From NCBI GenBank assembly GCA_000469685.2, contig LS997567.1, positions 21,810,108 to 21,874,107 on the forward strand: DNA of 64,000 nucleotides, given 5' to 3'. The notes beneath the pieces are model-generated. The model was not told the DNA's origin. It worked only from the letters and a program-made list of their open reading frames with translations, and did no database searches. The stretch is from Haemonchus contortus. Taxonomy: Eukaryota; Nematoda; Chromadorea; Rhabditida; Trichostrongylidae. A program made the position numbers and the translations under genes. The stretch's first letter is position 1, and every line of letters begins with the position of its first letter. Positions 13,859-24,722 of the stretch are shown here, piece after piece.

Positions 13859-15415
13859 TTAAGCTCTGAATATATGCAGATACACGCGCACTCAACAAAG
13901 CAAAATCACCCTTCTTGTTTAATATAAGCCTGCTAATCAGTAGCGCGAAGTTAGGTCACATAACAGTCAATGTGGTGAGGCAGCATTCACTGAACGCCAT
14001 CCTTCCAACCAAGGAGATTTCGCCTAAACTGAGCAAATCTCTTATAGCAGTAGAGCGCTTCGCTGTACGGGATGAAGGGAATTTTACTGGAACTTGAAGG
14101 ATAGCTATATGGCATATTAAGTATTTCATCACAAGCCTGTCTGAAAAGAGCAAGAGTCAGAGCACAAACTGGGCGTCACTCAATAACTACCACTTTGCAG
14201 ACTTGGAACCATAATTGATAAATTATTCAGATCACGTTGCTAACGCCGGGCTCCTCTCGTTCGATAATCGTTCGGTAAGTCGTAATAATCGGCTATCTCG
14301 CCATTCCTTTATTGTAACAAATGATACTGGCAACGAACTTTACATAGGAATAACAGGACAGTATATGTCGTATTCAAATGTGTCTATGCTTATGTCTATG
14401 ATTAAAAGTGTCGTGGGGCAACCAAAGCATTAAATAGTACCAACAAATGTTGTCGAGTAATATTGGGTCGATCGGAGAGTTATCTCGAATTTTGAGCGCT
14501 TCACAAAACATTTTCTTTTGCCCTTCAAACAACCTTTATCAATGATATATCCCAGTTTTAATCGGCGATCTTTCGCTTTATCTATGCTAATTTCACGGCT
14601 ATTCCCTCACGGAACCTCCGTTTTTTTTGGTCAAGAAACTATACCACACATAGATTCGATATATCCATTTTTAGTAAAGGGTTTTCCATTGAAAAACTTC
14701 TGCAGCTACCGCAATAATTGATATACAGATGGCGCGAGGTCAGGGTTGCACTGTGGATTCCGACCATACTTTAACAATTTCTGAAAAGTCTCCAATAATG
14801 TACACGACCTGACCTCGCCATAGCATAACATTACTCCTTCGCGACTCGCTAATTTTGAAGAGTTTTTTAACTGCTCCATGAAACTCTAATGAGTAGAGTC
14901 CAAGTTCACATTCTGATCCATCGGAAGAGGGTTAGAACTATATCTCACCTTTATAATACCAATAAACGTGAGTCGTGACCTTCTCTTGATGAAGATCAAC
15001 CTTGGACCTTGTTTGAGCATATTCATCTTATTTCACCATAATCACTCATGGTTGAAACTATCGAGAACATTTTACTTTTTATCGGCAGCCAGTATGCGAA
15101 TCATGAAAGAGTGGTTTTCAATGCCTTTGAAGAGCAAATCGCACACGCTAATTGATGTTTATTGAGGTTTACATTTACAGTTCAGAATTCCAATGCATTT
15201 CCTTACAAAATACCGAAACGCCACTCAATTCACTTGAATGTTCTGCTTTTCGAGTACAACAGAGTCTTAGGAATTGAACAAAAAGGTGGATCCTTCAGCT
15301 CGAAGAGATTAGGTGCTCGTTACAAATTAAGTCGACGTATCTATAACGCTAAGCGTGTCTTGTGTCACACCCAAACACACTTACACAGTCACACAAGCAC
15401 GAACAAAGGCGCAAG
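13490..15415 (+). repeat. Left arm of a large inverted duplication
   Basis: This ~1.9-kb stretch recurs in inverse orientation at 27690-29800 (allowing for a 176-bp MITE at 29457-29632). By eye the arms are well above 90% identical, with small indels such as an ~11-bp difference near 14010. Shared short open frames include the 72-codon one at 14215-14433 (mirror 28676-28894) and the 65-codon one at 14968-15165 (mirror 27937-28134). Neither belongs to a family I recognise. Near 14730-14822 a small hairpin-ended stretch (GCGAGGTCAGG...CCTGACCTCGC) is present in both arms. The spacer between arms is about 12.3 kb. Confidence 0.85.
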
Positions 15416-15588
15416 CGTAAGTTCAACTTTGGACCTTGTTTGAGCATATTCATCTTATTTCACCATAATCACTCGTGGTTGAAACTATCGAGTACATTTA
15501 ACTTTTTATCAGCAGCCAGTATGCGAATCATAAAAGAGTTGTCTTCAATGCCTTTGACGAGCAAATCGCACACGCTAACACTCGGCGT
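14998..15588 (+). repeat. Direct duplication of a ~160-bp segment
   Basis: The segment starting TTGGACCTTGTTTGAGCATA at about 14998-15160 recurs at about 15428-15588 in the same orientation. Only the first copy lies within the inverted arm, so the second arose by a separate duplication or marks the arm edge. Confidence 0.85.
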
Positions 15589-16192
15589 CAATTGTTTTTC
15601 TCTCAGCTCGTGTGGAAAACACTCAACACCTGGACTTCTAGCTTTTTTACTTGTTCAATCCTTTCCATATCTTTGTCAACTATTCCCATGTGCCTTGATC
15701 TTCTCACTATGTTACTACATGGGTTACATGAATTGGATCCACTTAACACCATCAAAGATCATCATCCCCGTCTACTGGTCGGTACACCTAGAAGAGATAC
15801 TTGGCTGGAATGAAAGGTTTTGGACCAGTGTTCACATCTGCTCTGTAATGAAACATTATCCCCTTTTATCAAAGAAAACACCAGGGTTGTGCTCAAGATC
15901 TAAGTAAAAAGAACGAAATGTGCAGGAATGCTTCATCTTACACTCCATGTTTAAATGGATTCTAGAATTACAAATGGGAATGGAATTTGTTCAGTTTTCC
16001 TCAAAAAACGTTTAGGTATTTACCTGTAATATACATATATCAAATAAAATGCGTTCAAAGGTCTAAAAAACTTCTCAACAAGCGCTTGAAAAGAAACGTG
16101 AAAAATCAAAACTACTCTCCGAACGAACCGATAATAACATCATTGACAGATGTTGTTATCAATGGAGCTTCATGCGAGTGAGCGATCGCTTA
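15589..16192. other. Unassigned sequence
   Basis: Short open frames only; no motif, terminal repeat or splice pair could be supported. Confidence 0.4.
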
Positions 16193-18200
16193 TCCTTACG
16201 CTCGCGTTTGTCTGTCTGTATGTTTGCACGGAATTTCATAACTCCTGTCCCCGTGAACCTAGAACGTTGAAATCTTTTAGGAAGACAGGCGGCAGGATGT
16301 GAACACCGATGATATATTTGATACGAAGTATTGAAAGGAGCTGATAAAGAGCCCTAAAAGGCGAGAGCCGCACAAGAGTCGTTGCCTCCTTCGTTTAAAC
16401 GGCAAAGCCTTGGCACTTTAGTCAGGGATGTGGATTAAGAAGGGACCATAGATGCTCAGTAATAAGGATTGATAACAACTATTAGAGACTGATCACGTGC
16501 CATAGAAGGCGAGAGCATTCAGGCCTACAAAGTCTTTCATACCAACAGTGGGGCACTTTAGTAGGCGGTGCGGCATGTAAAGGGACCAAACGTGTTTGGT
16601 TACAAGCACTGACAACAGGCGGGCAAGAGCGATGAAGAGCCCAGAAGGCTAGGGCAGCCCGGTTTGTAATCGTCTTCGTGCCAACAGTGGAACCTTGGAT
16701 TTTATTCATTAGGTGATGTACGATGTGACGTGGTGTAGGTACTCTGTTGCACGAACTGATAACAACTGACAAGAACTGATAGGTAGTCTTTGAGAACATG
16801 AGCCACTGACCAGTCAAATTTGAGGGTTTTGGTATTCACGGTCAAACATTGACTCTCTGATATGTTTCATTCAATATGACGAATGGTAGAGTTGGGGGAC
16901 AAAAGTGAGTGGTAAATTCAAAGGCATGGACCCATCAGCGGCGAACCCATTCGCAACAAAACCTAACCGACCGCCAGTAATATTTAATTCTCAACTAATG
17001 ATATCTCCATAAAGAAAAGTCCGTTGATATCGACATCTTATAATTGTGTTATCATCACTCGGAACATTTGTGAGAACTGCGCAAGGCTTTAGTTGCCTGA
17101 CAGTTAAGTCTTTATTGAGTGTTTAATTTCAAGAAAAAAAGCAAAATATCATGGACACGAATTAAAGGCGTGAGCATCGACTTACACTGAATATCACTCG
17201 CATACAGGAAAATACTGATTTTTTCAAAGGAGTAGAGGGTCGCCCGATTACTACAACTTTGTCAAAGAAGGAGGGAGGGGAACTGACTGGTTAAATATTC
17301 TGTCTGTCTGCCTGTTTGCACGGGAATTCATCTTTCCTACCTCCGTGGACCTAGAACGTTCAGATTTGATAGGAGCACAGGCGGTAGGAACACTTATGGT
17401 GGGTGGCAGAACCGGATTCCGCTCACAATGTCAGCTTAACCGGAAACTCGTAACACCTGGTCCCGTAGACCTAGAGCGTTGCGGGCAGGATGGGAACACT
17501 GATGATAGGTGATAGGAAGACATGAGACAGGTGGGATGTGACAACGTCGAACTGACTACAACTAATAAGAGCTGATATGTAACCCCAGAAAGCGAGACTC
17601 ATTTACGAAATAAAACCCCAACGGAGGAATCAGTTTGGTGTTAAAGGTACGGAGTTTGGTTCTTTAGTATGTTTCATTCGATAAGACGGGATGGTAAAGT
17701 AGGGTGGCAAAAAGTTGTGGTTAGTACAGTGATAGGGACCGATTAAAGCCATTATCGTGAAGAAATGAAAGTTTGTTTCATTTATTGCTGTTGTATTGCG
17801 ACCGCTAAGCAGCAAGATGTGCGACTCAATGAGGGATCAATGTTCTTCTTTTTTTGATACTAGTCGCTACAAAACCTATCCACCCGCCAATAATCCAAGA
17901 GTCTCCACTAATGATGGTAGGGACCGATTAAAGCTCCTCCATTATGAGAAGATGAAAGTTTGGTTCATTTATTGCTGTTACCAGATCCTTAAAGTGCGTG
18001 GGATCTGCACGATGGGAGGCTGGGGAGAGGCTTGTGGGGGAGGCTAAGACCAAAAATTTATAACTCTCTTCAGAAACGTTCTAGAATGCACAGGAGATGG
18101 TCAGAGACAGCTAGAAGAAAAACGGTCAAACCTTTACAGTGGGAGAGGCTTGCGCGCTGAACGAAGCTATGATAAACCTCTAATAATTCTGCGCGAACAA
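16193..18200 (+). mobile_element. Helitron copy b, 5' end and body; 3' end not resolved
   Basis: The 5' terminus TCCTTACGCTCGCG follows an A at 16192. It is followed by the TTTGTCTGTCTGTATG tract and the GCACGGAATTTCATAACTCC block shared by other copies. Further family blocks appear near 17290, 17440 and 18040 (CAAAAATTTATAACTCTC...GAAACGTTCTAGAATGC). No coding for Rep or helicase is seen. The 3' hairpin-CTGG was not found. An opposed copy (h) ends at 19657, so the two may overlap or have recombined. Confidence 0.6.
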
Positions 18201-18939
18201 AGTATATCGAGTAGATGTCCTTAAGCGGTCCCGGTGTTCAGATTTATAGAGTATTATCTCATTATGATACATCAATACTCCGCTGAATGACTCCTCCGTA
18301 AATGAGCGGTCATGGACATATAACGCACGCGTTAGCATGCATAGCCCAACAGGTATCTTATAAAAAACAAATAGAACTCGTGATCCTTCACTGAGTTACA
18401 AATCTTGCTGGGCAGCTGTCGAAATCCATTAGTAAGAAATGTGGGAATTTTTTATATTTTTAAGATGCAGTGCCCTACATAGCTCCTTATCTCTGCATTT
18501 ACTGTTCACTTTTTGTCATCCTACTTTATAATATCGTCTTCTTAGATGAAACATATTTTATAATATTGCTATCGCTGAGCTTCATTTGGACTTGTTGTCG
18601 TTTTGTGTGCTTTTCGAAGCTCTTTGCTCTTCACTTTTTTTGATGAGCTTTCGGCATATAATGCCTTCCTTAATGATTACCTTAATGATTTACAATATAT
18701 TGCTGCATACAATCAGTTATCATCAGTTACAATACAAAACACATCGAATCATACCAAGTCAACCTGAAATATTGGGAGGGAAAAGGGGAATGGACCTGTT
18801 GGCGGGGAACTCAAAGGGGCAATGGACGCCGCTCTTGTCCTGAGGCGACTAAGTGTTATCACTCAATCAGTCTCAGTAGGTCACGCATCTCCTCTTTCGC
18901 ATTGATTTCCGGCTTAATGCGGTAGTTGATGTAATGTAA

Positions 18940-19657
18940 CATTGACTTTAGTATGAATGAAACATACTAAAGTCAAAGTTACATCGTGAATGCTAGAGGC
19001 ATTAGGACTTAATTTACAAGTGACTCCTGCTCTTCAAAGCCCCTTATTAGCTCTTATGAGTTGTTATCAGTTCCTCTCATCGGCCCTCTACGATTCCACC
19101 GTACTCCACATCAAATGCCCAGTCGAGGCTCCACTATTAGAGCTACTATTCCAGGAGTTTTTCTCTTCTGAAGTTTTTTAGTGGCTCTTATAAGTTGCTG
19201 TCAGTTCTCGGCACCGAGAATCTACATATTATAATATGTCGTCCCATCCTATGTCACTTCGTAGAGAGCCAAGGTTCCACTGTTAATGAGAAGGGCGTTA
19301 AAGACGAGGGGCTCGCCTTCTAGGCTCGTTATCAGCACCTTTCAGCTGTTTTTTCAACTTTATGGCCAATCATCTACGATCTCTTCACGTCCAACACCAC
19401 CCACCAAAGTGAAGGCTTCACCGTAGACATCAAGTGAGAAACGGATCCTGTGGCTCTTGCCTTTTGAGGCTACTTGTCAGTCCCCATCAACTGGTATCAC
19501 TTCCTATCACCCACCATCGGAGCCTCTATCCTGCGGTCTGGCTCCTTCCAAATCGAACGCTACAGGTCTAGAGGGACAGGAGTTATGGATTTTCGGTCGA
19601 ACAAACACACAGATACACACACCAACACACACAATAAGCGGATTACGCATAGTGGGA
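18940..19657 (-). mobile_element. Helitron copy h, 5' end region, inverse orientation
   Basis: On the minus strand, from 19657, the sequence begins TCCCACTATGCGTAATCCGC after a host A. A GTGTGTTTG-type tract and the block CATAACTCCTGTCC...GACCT follow, then sequence resembling copy b at 16300-16800 in inverse orientation. The 3' end lies somewhere left of 19000 and is not resolved. Copies b and h face each other. Confidence 0.6.
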
Positions 19658-20051
19658 TAATATCAAATGGGAAATGGAGAGTGGAAATCATTTCTTCCAA
19701 TACATTCAAGTTAGCTTCAACAAATCGCACTAGCGACTTCCTGAACCTAACTTTTGTGGACGATAGCCATGACTGACTGGCCTCGAGAGCTCATGCTGCA
19801 GAGCACCTCATGGTCTAGCCTTTACTTCGAGTCCTAAGAGCAGCACAACGAAGCCTTCCTTAGATGCGACGGTATACTGCAAGAGCGGATCTTCTTCTGG
19901 ATTATCAGCGACCCTCTTGTTGTTGTCAAAGATGCAGCTTCCATTTCCCTCACCAGACTTGCTGAACGGACTGAGGAGCGATTGTTTGAGATGATTGAGA
20001 AACGTGCGTGACGGAGATCGCCGTTCAGTTGGTGCGGGGTCATTCTCTATC

Positions 20052-20056
20052 CGTAG
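20052..20056. repeat. 5-bp target-site duplication of BEL element 1, left
   Basis: CGTAG at 20052-20056 directly precedes the 5' LTR. The same CGTAG follows the 3' LTR at 26892-26896. A 5-bp duplication is normal for BEL/Pao integrase. Confidence 0.85.
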
Positions 20057-20276
20057 TGTTGTGGGCTCACAACTAGTCTACCTAATCACCTTACGTAATA
20101 CTCATTATAAGTACCTCTTGAGAAGGCGCCGAAAGCATGACCTAGCGGCAACACAAGAGTGCTATCAAGTAGGTAACTCAAGCCCCGCTGTTGGCGCGAT
20201 GCGCTCTTCCATTCCCTATCTTAACCGAACTTATACAGTAAATAACCGTGCGGTATCTGGGCACCGCCCACACTTA
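20057..20276 (+). repeat. BEL element 1, 5' LTR, left part
   Basis: Nearly identical to the first 220 bp of the 3' LTR (26572 on). It is interrupted after ...CACACTTA by a Helitron and resumes at 22623 with TGTGTATATAA. The 3' LTR is continuous across this point (CACATTTATGTGTATATAA), which supplies the empty site. Confidence 0.93.
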
Positions 20277-22622
20277 TCCATACTATATATAAACCGCAAA
20301 CGTCCGTTTGTTTGTACGTTTGTACGTTTGTCTGTTTGTCTGTAACACTATCTTATATCGTGCCGTTTGGAAATCAACTGGAACAGCTCAGACAGGTTGG
20401 AACAAGTGGGGAGTGAGCCTAACTCCTTGGGTACACGTGACTCAAGCTAGCTCCGCCCACCAGGGGCGGGGCGTGCGCGAAAACTGTAGTTCAGCGGAAT
20501 TCTGTAACTCCTGTTCTCCTGAGCCTAGAGTATTCAAATTTGATAGAGCTGTAGGCGGCATGAAGGGAAAACTAATGGTAGGTGACAGGTGTAGACTCCG
20601 CCCACTGGGGGCGAGGCTTCCTCGAACACAGTAAGTTTGGACCTGGGGCGTTCAAATTTGATAGTGATGTAGGCGACAGAAAGGGAAAACTAACAGTAGG
20701 TGACAGGTGTAGACTCCGCCCAATGGGGGCGGGGCTTCCTCGAATATAGTAAATTTAGACCTGAGGCGTTCAAATTTGATAGAGATGTAGGCGGCAGGAA
20801 GGGAAAACTAACGGTAGGTGATAGGTGTAAACCCCGCCTACTGGGGGCGGGGCTTCCTCGAACACAGTAAATTTGGACCTGGGGCGTTCAAATTTGATAG
20901 TGATGTAGGCGACAGAAAGGGAAAACTAACAGTAGGTGACAGGTGTAGACTCCGCCCACTGGGGGCGGGGCTTCCTCGAAGATAGTAAATTTAGACCTGA
21001 GGCGTTCAAATTTGATAGAGATGTAGGCGGCAGGAAGGGAAAACTAACGGTAGGTGATAGGTGTAGACTCCGCCCACTGGGGGCGGGGCTTCCTCGAATA
21101 TAGTAAATTTAGACCTGGGGCGTTCAAATTTGATAGAGATGTAGGCGGCAGGAAAGGAAAACTAACGGTAGGTGACAGGTGTAGACCCCGCCCACTGGGG
21201 GCGGGGCTTCCTCGAAAACAGTAAATTTGGACCTGGGGCGTTCAAATTTGGTAGAGATGTAGGCGGCAGAAAGGGAAAACTAACAGTAGGTGACAGGTGT
21301 AGACCCCGCCCACTGGGGGCGGGGCTTCTTCAAATATAGTAAATTTGGACCTGAGGCGTTCATATTTGATAAAGATGTAGGCGGCAGAAAGGGGAAGCTA
21401 ATGATAGGTGACAGGTGTGGATTCCGCCCACTTGGGGTGGGCTTCTTCGGAAATAGTAAGTTTGGACGTGGAGGGTTCAAATTTGGTAGAGACGTAGGCG
21501 GCAGAAAGGGGAACTAATGGCAGATGACTCTACTCACCGGGGGCGGTGTTTGCGCGAAAATAGTAAATATGGACCTGCCTATCATGATTTTGCATGAAAT
21601 CTCATCAAACAATGTATTGGCCTCGAGATCGTCGATATATAGCTATCAAATGCCTGCTGCGACGGGTAGGGATAGATTTCAAAGTGTAAATAAACTCCCA
21701 TTTCATCTCCAGTGAAATAAAGGTATTCCACAATGGTAAGGGGTAAACAATAATTTAATGATGGTCTTTTTTTCGATTTTTTGTGTTGCCTCAGTCAGTA
21801 TATAGATAAAAGAGTGTGAATGGTTGCCAAATGCAGTTTGCTTGAAATGGGCGCTCCCAATAAACGGCTTATGACGCTATTATTTGGGGTGAAAGTACGA
21901 TGCTGTCCATTTTTGGAAGAGGGTGGTTACTGAATTACCAAGACGATTACGCTTCAGGTTATCTCCAAGGGAATTCATTTTCGAGAAGCCATTGGACGCG
22001 CACGGTATCGTGCGCAGCCCAACTGCTTTCCTAAGAAGACTCAGATAAGTTAAGCAGAACTAAACTCATGATGGGCGAGGTGCAAACGGAGTGTTCGTAG
22101 TATGCATGTGGGTGTGTGTGTGCTCGGCCAAAATTTCTACCTCCTGTTTAACTGTACCACAGCATCCAAATTTGGAGGACACGTAGGCGACAGGGTTTTT
22201 TTACACGGAAAGGAGGAGCGCCCGGACGTAAAGTAGTCGGCCGGGCGTAAAATAAAGTCTACAATAACCCTGGCCACCAGATTCATAGCCCGTAGAGAGG
22301 TGTAAATCCCCCTACAACTACCCAAAGGGGCCTTCCTTTCAGAGATAGTGTTCATAGCAACACATAGCCCAAACTACACAGGATTTCTTCGATTACATGG
22401 ACTGCCGAGGTATTTGGTTCGAATCTGTTCAAAGTGCATCGGGATACTCTTCATGGCCAGACACAGCCCCATTTCACATCCCAAAAAAATGATTGCCGCT
22501 ACAGAAGTGTAAGGGAAGAGGCTCAGATGATGAAGATCTATAATGAAAATCAAAAGCTCGTGTGGTTCCGTCAATCATGGCCAGACCCCCTAGCGCACGC
22601 AAGAGCGTGCGTGGCCGCCTGG
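20277..22622 (+). mobile_element. Helitron copy c, complete, 2,346 bp, non-autonomous
   Basis: It begins TCCATACTATATATAAACCG and ends GCGTGCGTGGCCGCCTGG. The 3' end has a stem-loop (GCGCACGC, loop AAGA, GCGTGCGT) ending about 10 bp before CTGG, a valid CTRR terminus. The host reads A before and T after, and the 3' LTR of the BEL element shows the uninterrupted site, so both ends are defined to the base. No target duplication was made. Inside are TTTGTACG/TTTGTCTG repeats near the 5' end, nine-odd units of a 118-bp tandem repeat, and a 3' segment shared with copies d and g. It does not encode Rep/helicase. Confidence 0.93.
20470..21565 (+). repeat. 118-bp tandem repeat array inside Helitron c
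   Basis: CGTTCAAATTTG recurs at 20649, 20767, 20885, 21003, 21121, 21239 and 21357, exactly 118 bp apart, with more diverged units on either side (about nine in all). Each unit carries a GC-rich palindrome of the form CCGCCCACTGGGGGCGGGGC. The first unit resembles the ordinary 5' block of other Helitron copies, so the array grew from element sequence. Alternate units resemble each other most (two-unit higher-order pattern around 20640-21000). Confidence 0.95.
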
Positions 22623-22723
22623 TGTGTATATAATCCAGCAGTTTTGTATATTATTGTCGGTTACCTTGCTCGTCGTAATAAACAAATTACACGTGAACGG
22701 TACAAGTCCATTGGCCTACCAAA
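22623..22723 (+). repeat. BEL element 1, 5' LTR, right part
   Basis: TGTGTATATAATCCAGCAG... to ...GGCCTACCAAA matches 26791-26891 of the 3' LTR with few differences. It contains an AATAAA-like TAATAAACAAATT signal near 22676, a candidate polyadenylation signal in the R region. Confidence 0.9.
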
Positions 22724-22724
22724 T

Positions 22725-22738
22725 TGGTGCATCGGCCG
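22725..22738 (+). promoter_or_regulatory. Primer-binding site, tRNA-Gly type
   Basis: TGGTGCATCGGCCG begins one base after the 5' LTR. It is complementary to the 3' end, including CCA, of metazoan tRNA-Gly(GCC), whose acceptor end reads CGGCCGATGCACCA. Use of tRNA-Gly as primer is known for BEL/Pao elements. Confidence 0.8.
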
Positions 22739-23572
22739 TTGGAACCAACCCCCTTCTGCGCTAGTTCTCCACAGTGAGAAACAGAAGATTAATTACCAGC
22801 CTAACTCCGAACACTCCTTCCTGAGGAACACGGAAATAAGGCAATCACTTGTTTTCTACCTGCTGGAAACAAAACAATAGCCAGATTCCTCCACAAATCC
22901 TCCCTGAGGAAACGGAATCAAGGTTAACAGTTAAAACTCTACTCTCCCTGAGAAGTAGATCTAAAGTACCACCAGCTGTAATCAAACAATTCGGACTTTC
23001 CCACTATTCCTCCCTGAGGGATAAGGAATTCTGGGAAAAAAAATCGGCTGTGCTAGCTCTCCCTCGGAGAAACAGACGATTCAACTTGTTCTTTCCAACC
23101 CATTGGGAAGAATTGTCAAAGTTCTCAACTAACCTTTCTGAGTAATTGAGAACCCAACAAACTTCTGTACATCTTCTTCACAGTGAGAAGCAGAAGGCGA
23201 ATTTACTAGGCCTAATTCCACCACTACTCCTCCCTGAGGAAACGGAATCAAGGCAAAAACAATCCTACTCTCCCTGAGAAGTAGAAGAAAAGTTTGCATT
23301 CCACCAGCTGGAATCAAACGAATCGGATCTCTCCTTGAATTCCTCCCTGAGGAACAAAGAAGTCCGAGGAAATCGTCTGAGCTCGCTCTCCCTTGGAGAA
23401 ACAGACGATCTAGTTCTTTTCTATCCATTGGGAAGAATCGACGAAACCAAGACCCGCGTGGCAGAAGCAACTCTATTGCGGAACCAACGTTAGCTTCAAT
23501 AGGCCGTTGTAACGCTCTAATATTGCCTAAATCTCTGTTGACACTCAGAAAACGGTCACAAAACAACAAAAA
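22739..23572 (+). other. Structured 5' leader of BEL element 1 with hairpin array
   Basis: About 830 nt between primer site and gag ATG hold at least ten short imperfect palindromes spaced about 40-60 nt apart. They use a recurring core such as CTCCCTGAGG, TCTCCCTGAGA or TTCTCCACAGTGAGAA (for example CTACTCTCCCTGAGAAGTAG near 22942 and 23269). The set from about 22890-23130 is repeated at about 23215-23455 as a ~325-bp duplication with compensated stem changes in places. No long open frame is present. A role in dimerisation, packaging or translation is inference. Confidence 0.7.
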
Positions 23573-24625
23573 ATGGCTGAAATTCAAGTGTTCAAAACAA
23601 AGATCACACACGCTTGCGTACTTATCAAGTCTAGTGAACCACAGGTCAATAACTTGAACCAAGCAATTGTGTTCCCCAATCAAATGGAGGAATGCAAGTA
23701 CATCAAAGAGAGAACTTCGATGCTGAACTATTTGGAAAAGTCAATCAACTTAGCAAAGCAGTTCCACAACACGTGCGTCAAAGAAGCCATAGAGAATACC
23801 AGTGGAAGAGCAGAGCAAAAAGAACGCGAAAAGCTCATGCTAGATTTGAACAAGCATCTGGAAAATGAATCGAACACGCTGGAAGTCGCTGTCATACAGT
23901 GGTTGAATAAGATCGAGTTCAGAAAAGACGGGTTGCTGCAACAAAGTGCACTGATTACCTCGTCTCAAGACAGCAACATCCATACTATAAGTAACACCAG
24001 CCATCAAGAAAGGTCCACTGGTGCAACAACGCCACAAGAACGCAACATTCGGGTACGACGCCCACTACTTGAAGTCCCTATCTTCTCAGGAAATAATAGG
24101 GAATTCAGCACATTTTGGCCAGTATTCGAGTCGCTCATTCACAGCGATGACGACTTGAGCGACCAAGAAAAATTCCTTTTCCTTAAACAAGCACTGAAAG
24201 GAAAAACTGCTTCGTCAATTAGCAGCATCCCGACAATGGGGGAGAAATACATTACCGCCATCAATACTCTCAAAAAGCATTACGACCGATGTGCCAGAAT
24301 CGCAGATATACTAATAAACGAAATCGAACGCCTTCCGCGAGCTCAAGGAAACCCGAGAAGTTGCCGCGAAACCCTCGCGGCTATCTCTTCAAGGGTCATA
24401 CATCTGGAGCAGACAGGAACATCAATGAACGTCGATCGAATGTGGAGACGTCTAATACTCTCGAAATTCACAGAATCGATCTGCGGAACAGTCATGAGAA
24501 AAGAAAGTGAGGCTGGAAACTCCTTCTATGTGAACGAGTTTATTGAGTCCATCGACGAAATCATCACACTTCAAGAAACAACCGAGCTGACAACAAGAAT
24601 GTTCGAATTTGATCAGAACATGTAA
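23573..24625 (+). CDS. BEL/Pao gag, DUF1759 domain
   Basis: The 350-codon frame starts at an ATG in good context (AAAAAATGG). Residues ~1-110 form a charged, probably helical region. Residues ~160-250 carry the DUF1759 capsid-like signature: LEVPIFSGNNREFSTFWPVF, then EKFLFLKQALKGKTASSI and the INTLKKHYD motif. The remainder is helical. Gag packages the element RNA in cytoplasmic particles. It stops at 24625; the CCHC knuckles follow in another frame, and a further stop lies at 24705, so the ancestral polyprotein is broken by frameshifts here unless recoding occurs. The domain itself is intact. Confidence 0.92.
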   Translation: MAEIQVFKTKITHACVLIKSSEPQVNNLNQAIVFPNQMEECKYIKERTSMLNYLEKSINLAKQFHNTCVKEAIENTSGRAEQKEREKLMLDLNKHLENESNTLEVAVIQWLNKIEFRKDGLLQQSALITSSQDSNIHTISNTSHQERSTGATTPQERNIRVRRPLLEVPIFSGNNREFSTFWPVFESLIHSDDDLSDQEKFLFLKQALKGKTASSISSIPTMGEKYITAINTLKKHYDRCARIADILINEIERLPRAQGNPRSCRETLAAISSRVIHLEQTGTSMNVDRMWRRLILSKFTESICGTVMRKESEAGNSFYVNEFIESIDEIITLQETTELTTRMFEFDQNM

Positions 24626-24722
24626 GGCAATAACCGTTCACAACAGGAAAGGTACTCGACAACAAAACGATACCTGGCCAGAACATCAAAATGAGATGTC
24701 TTTGTAGAGAAAGCACCTTCCG

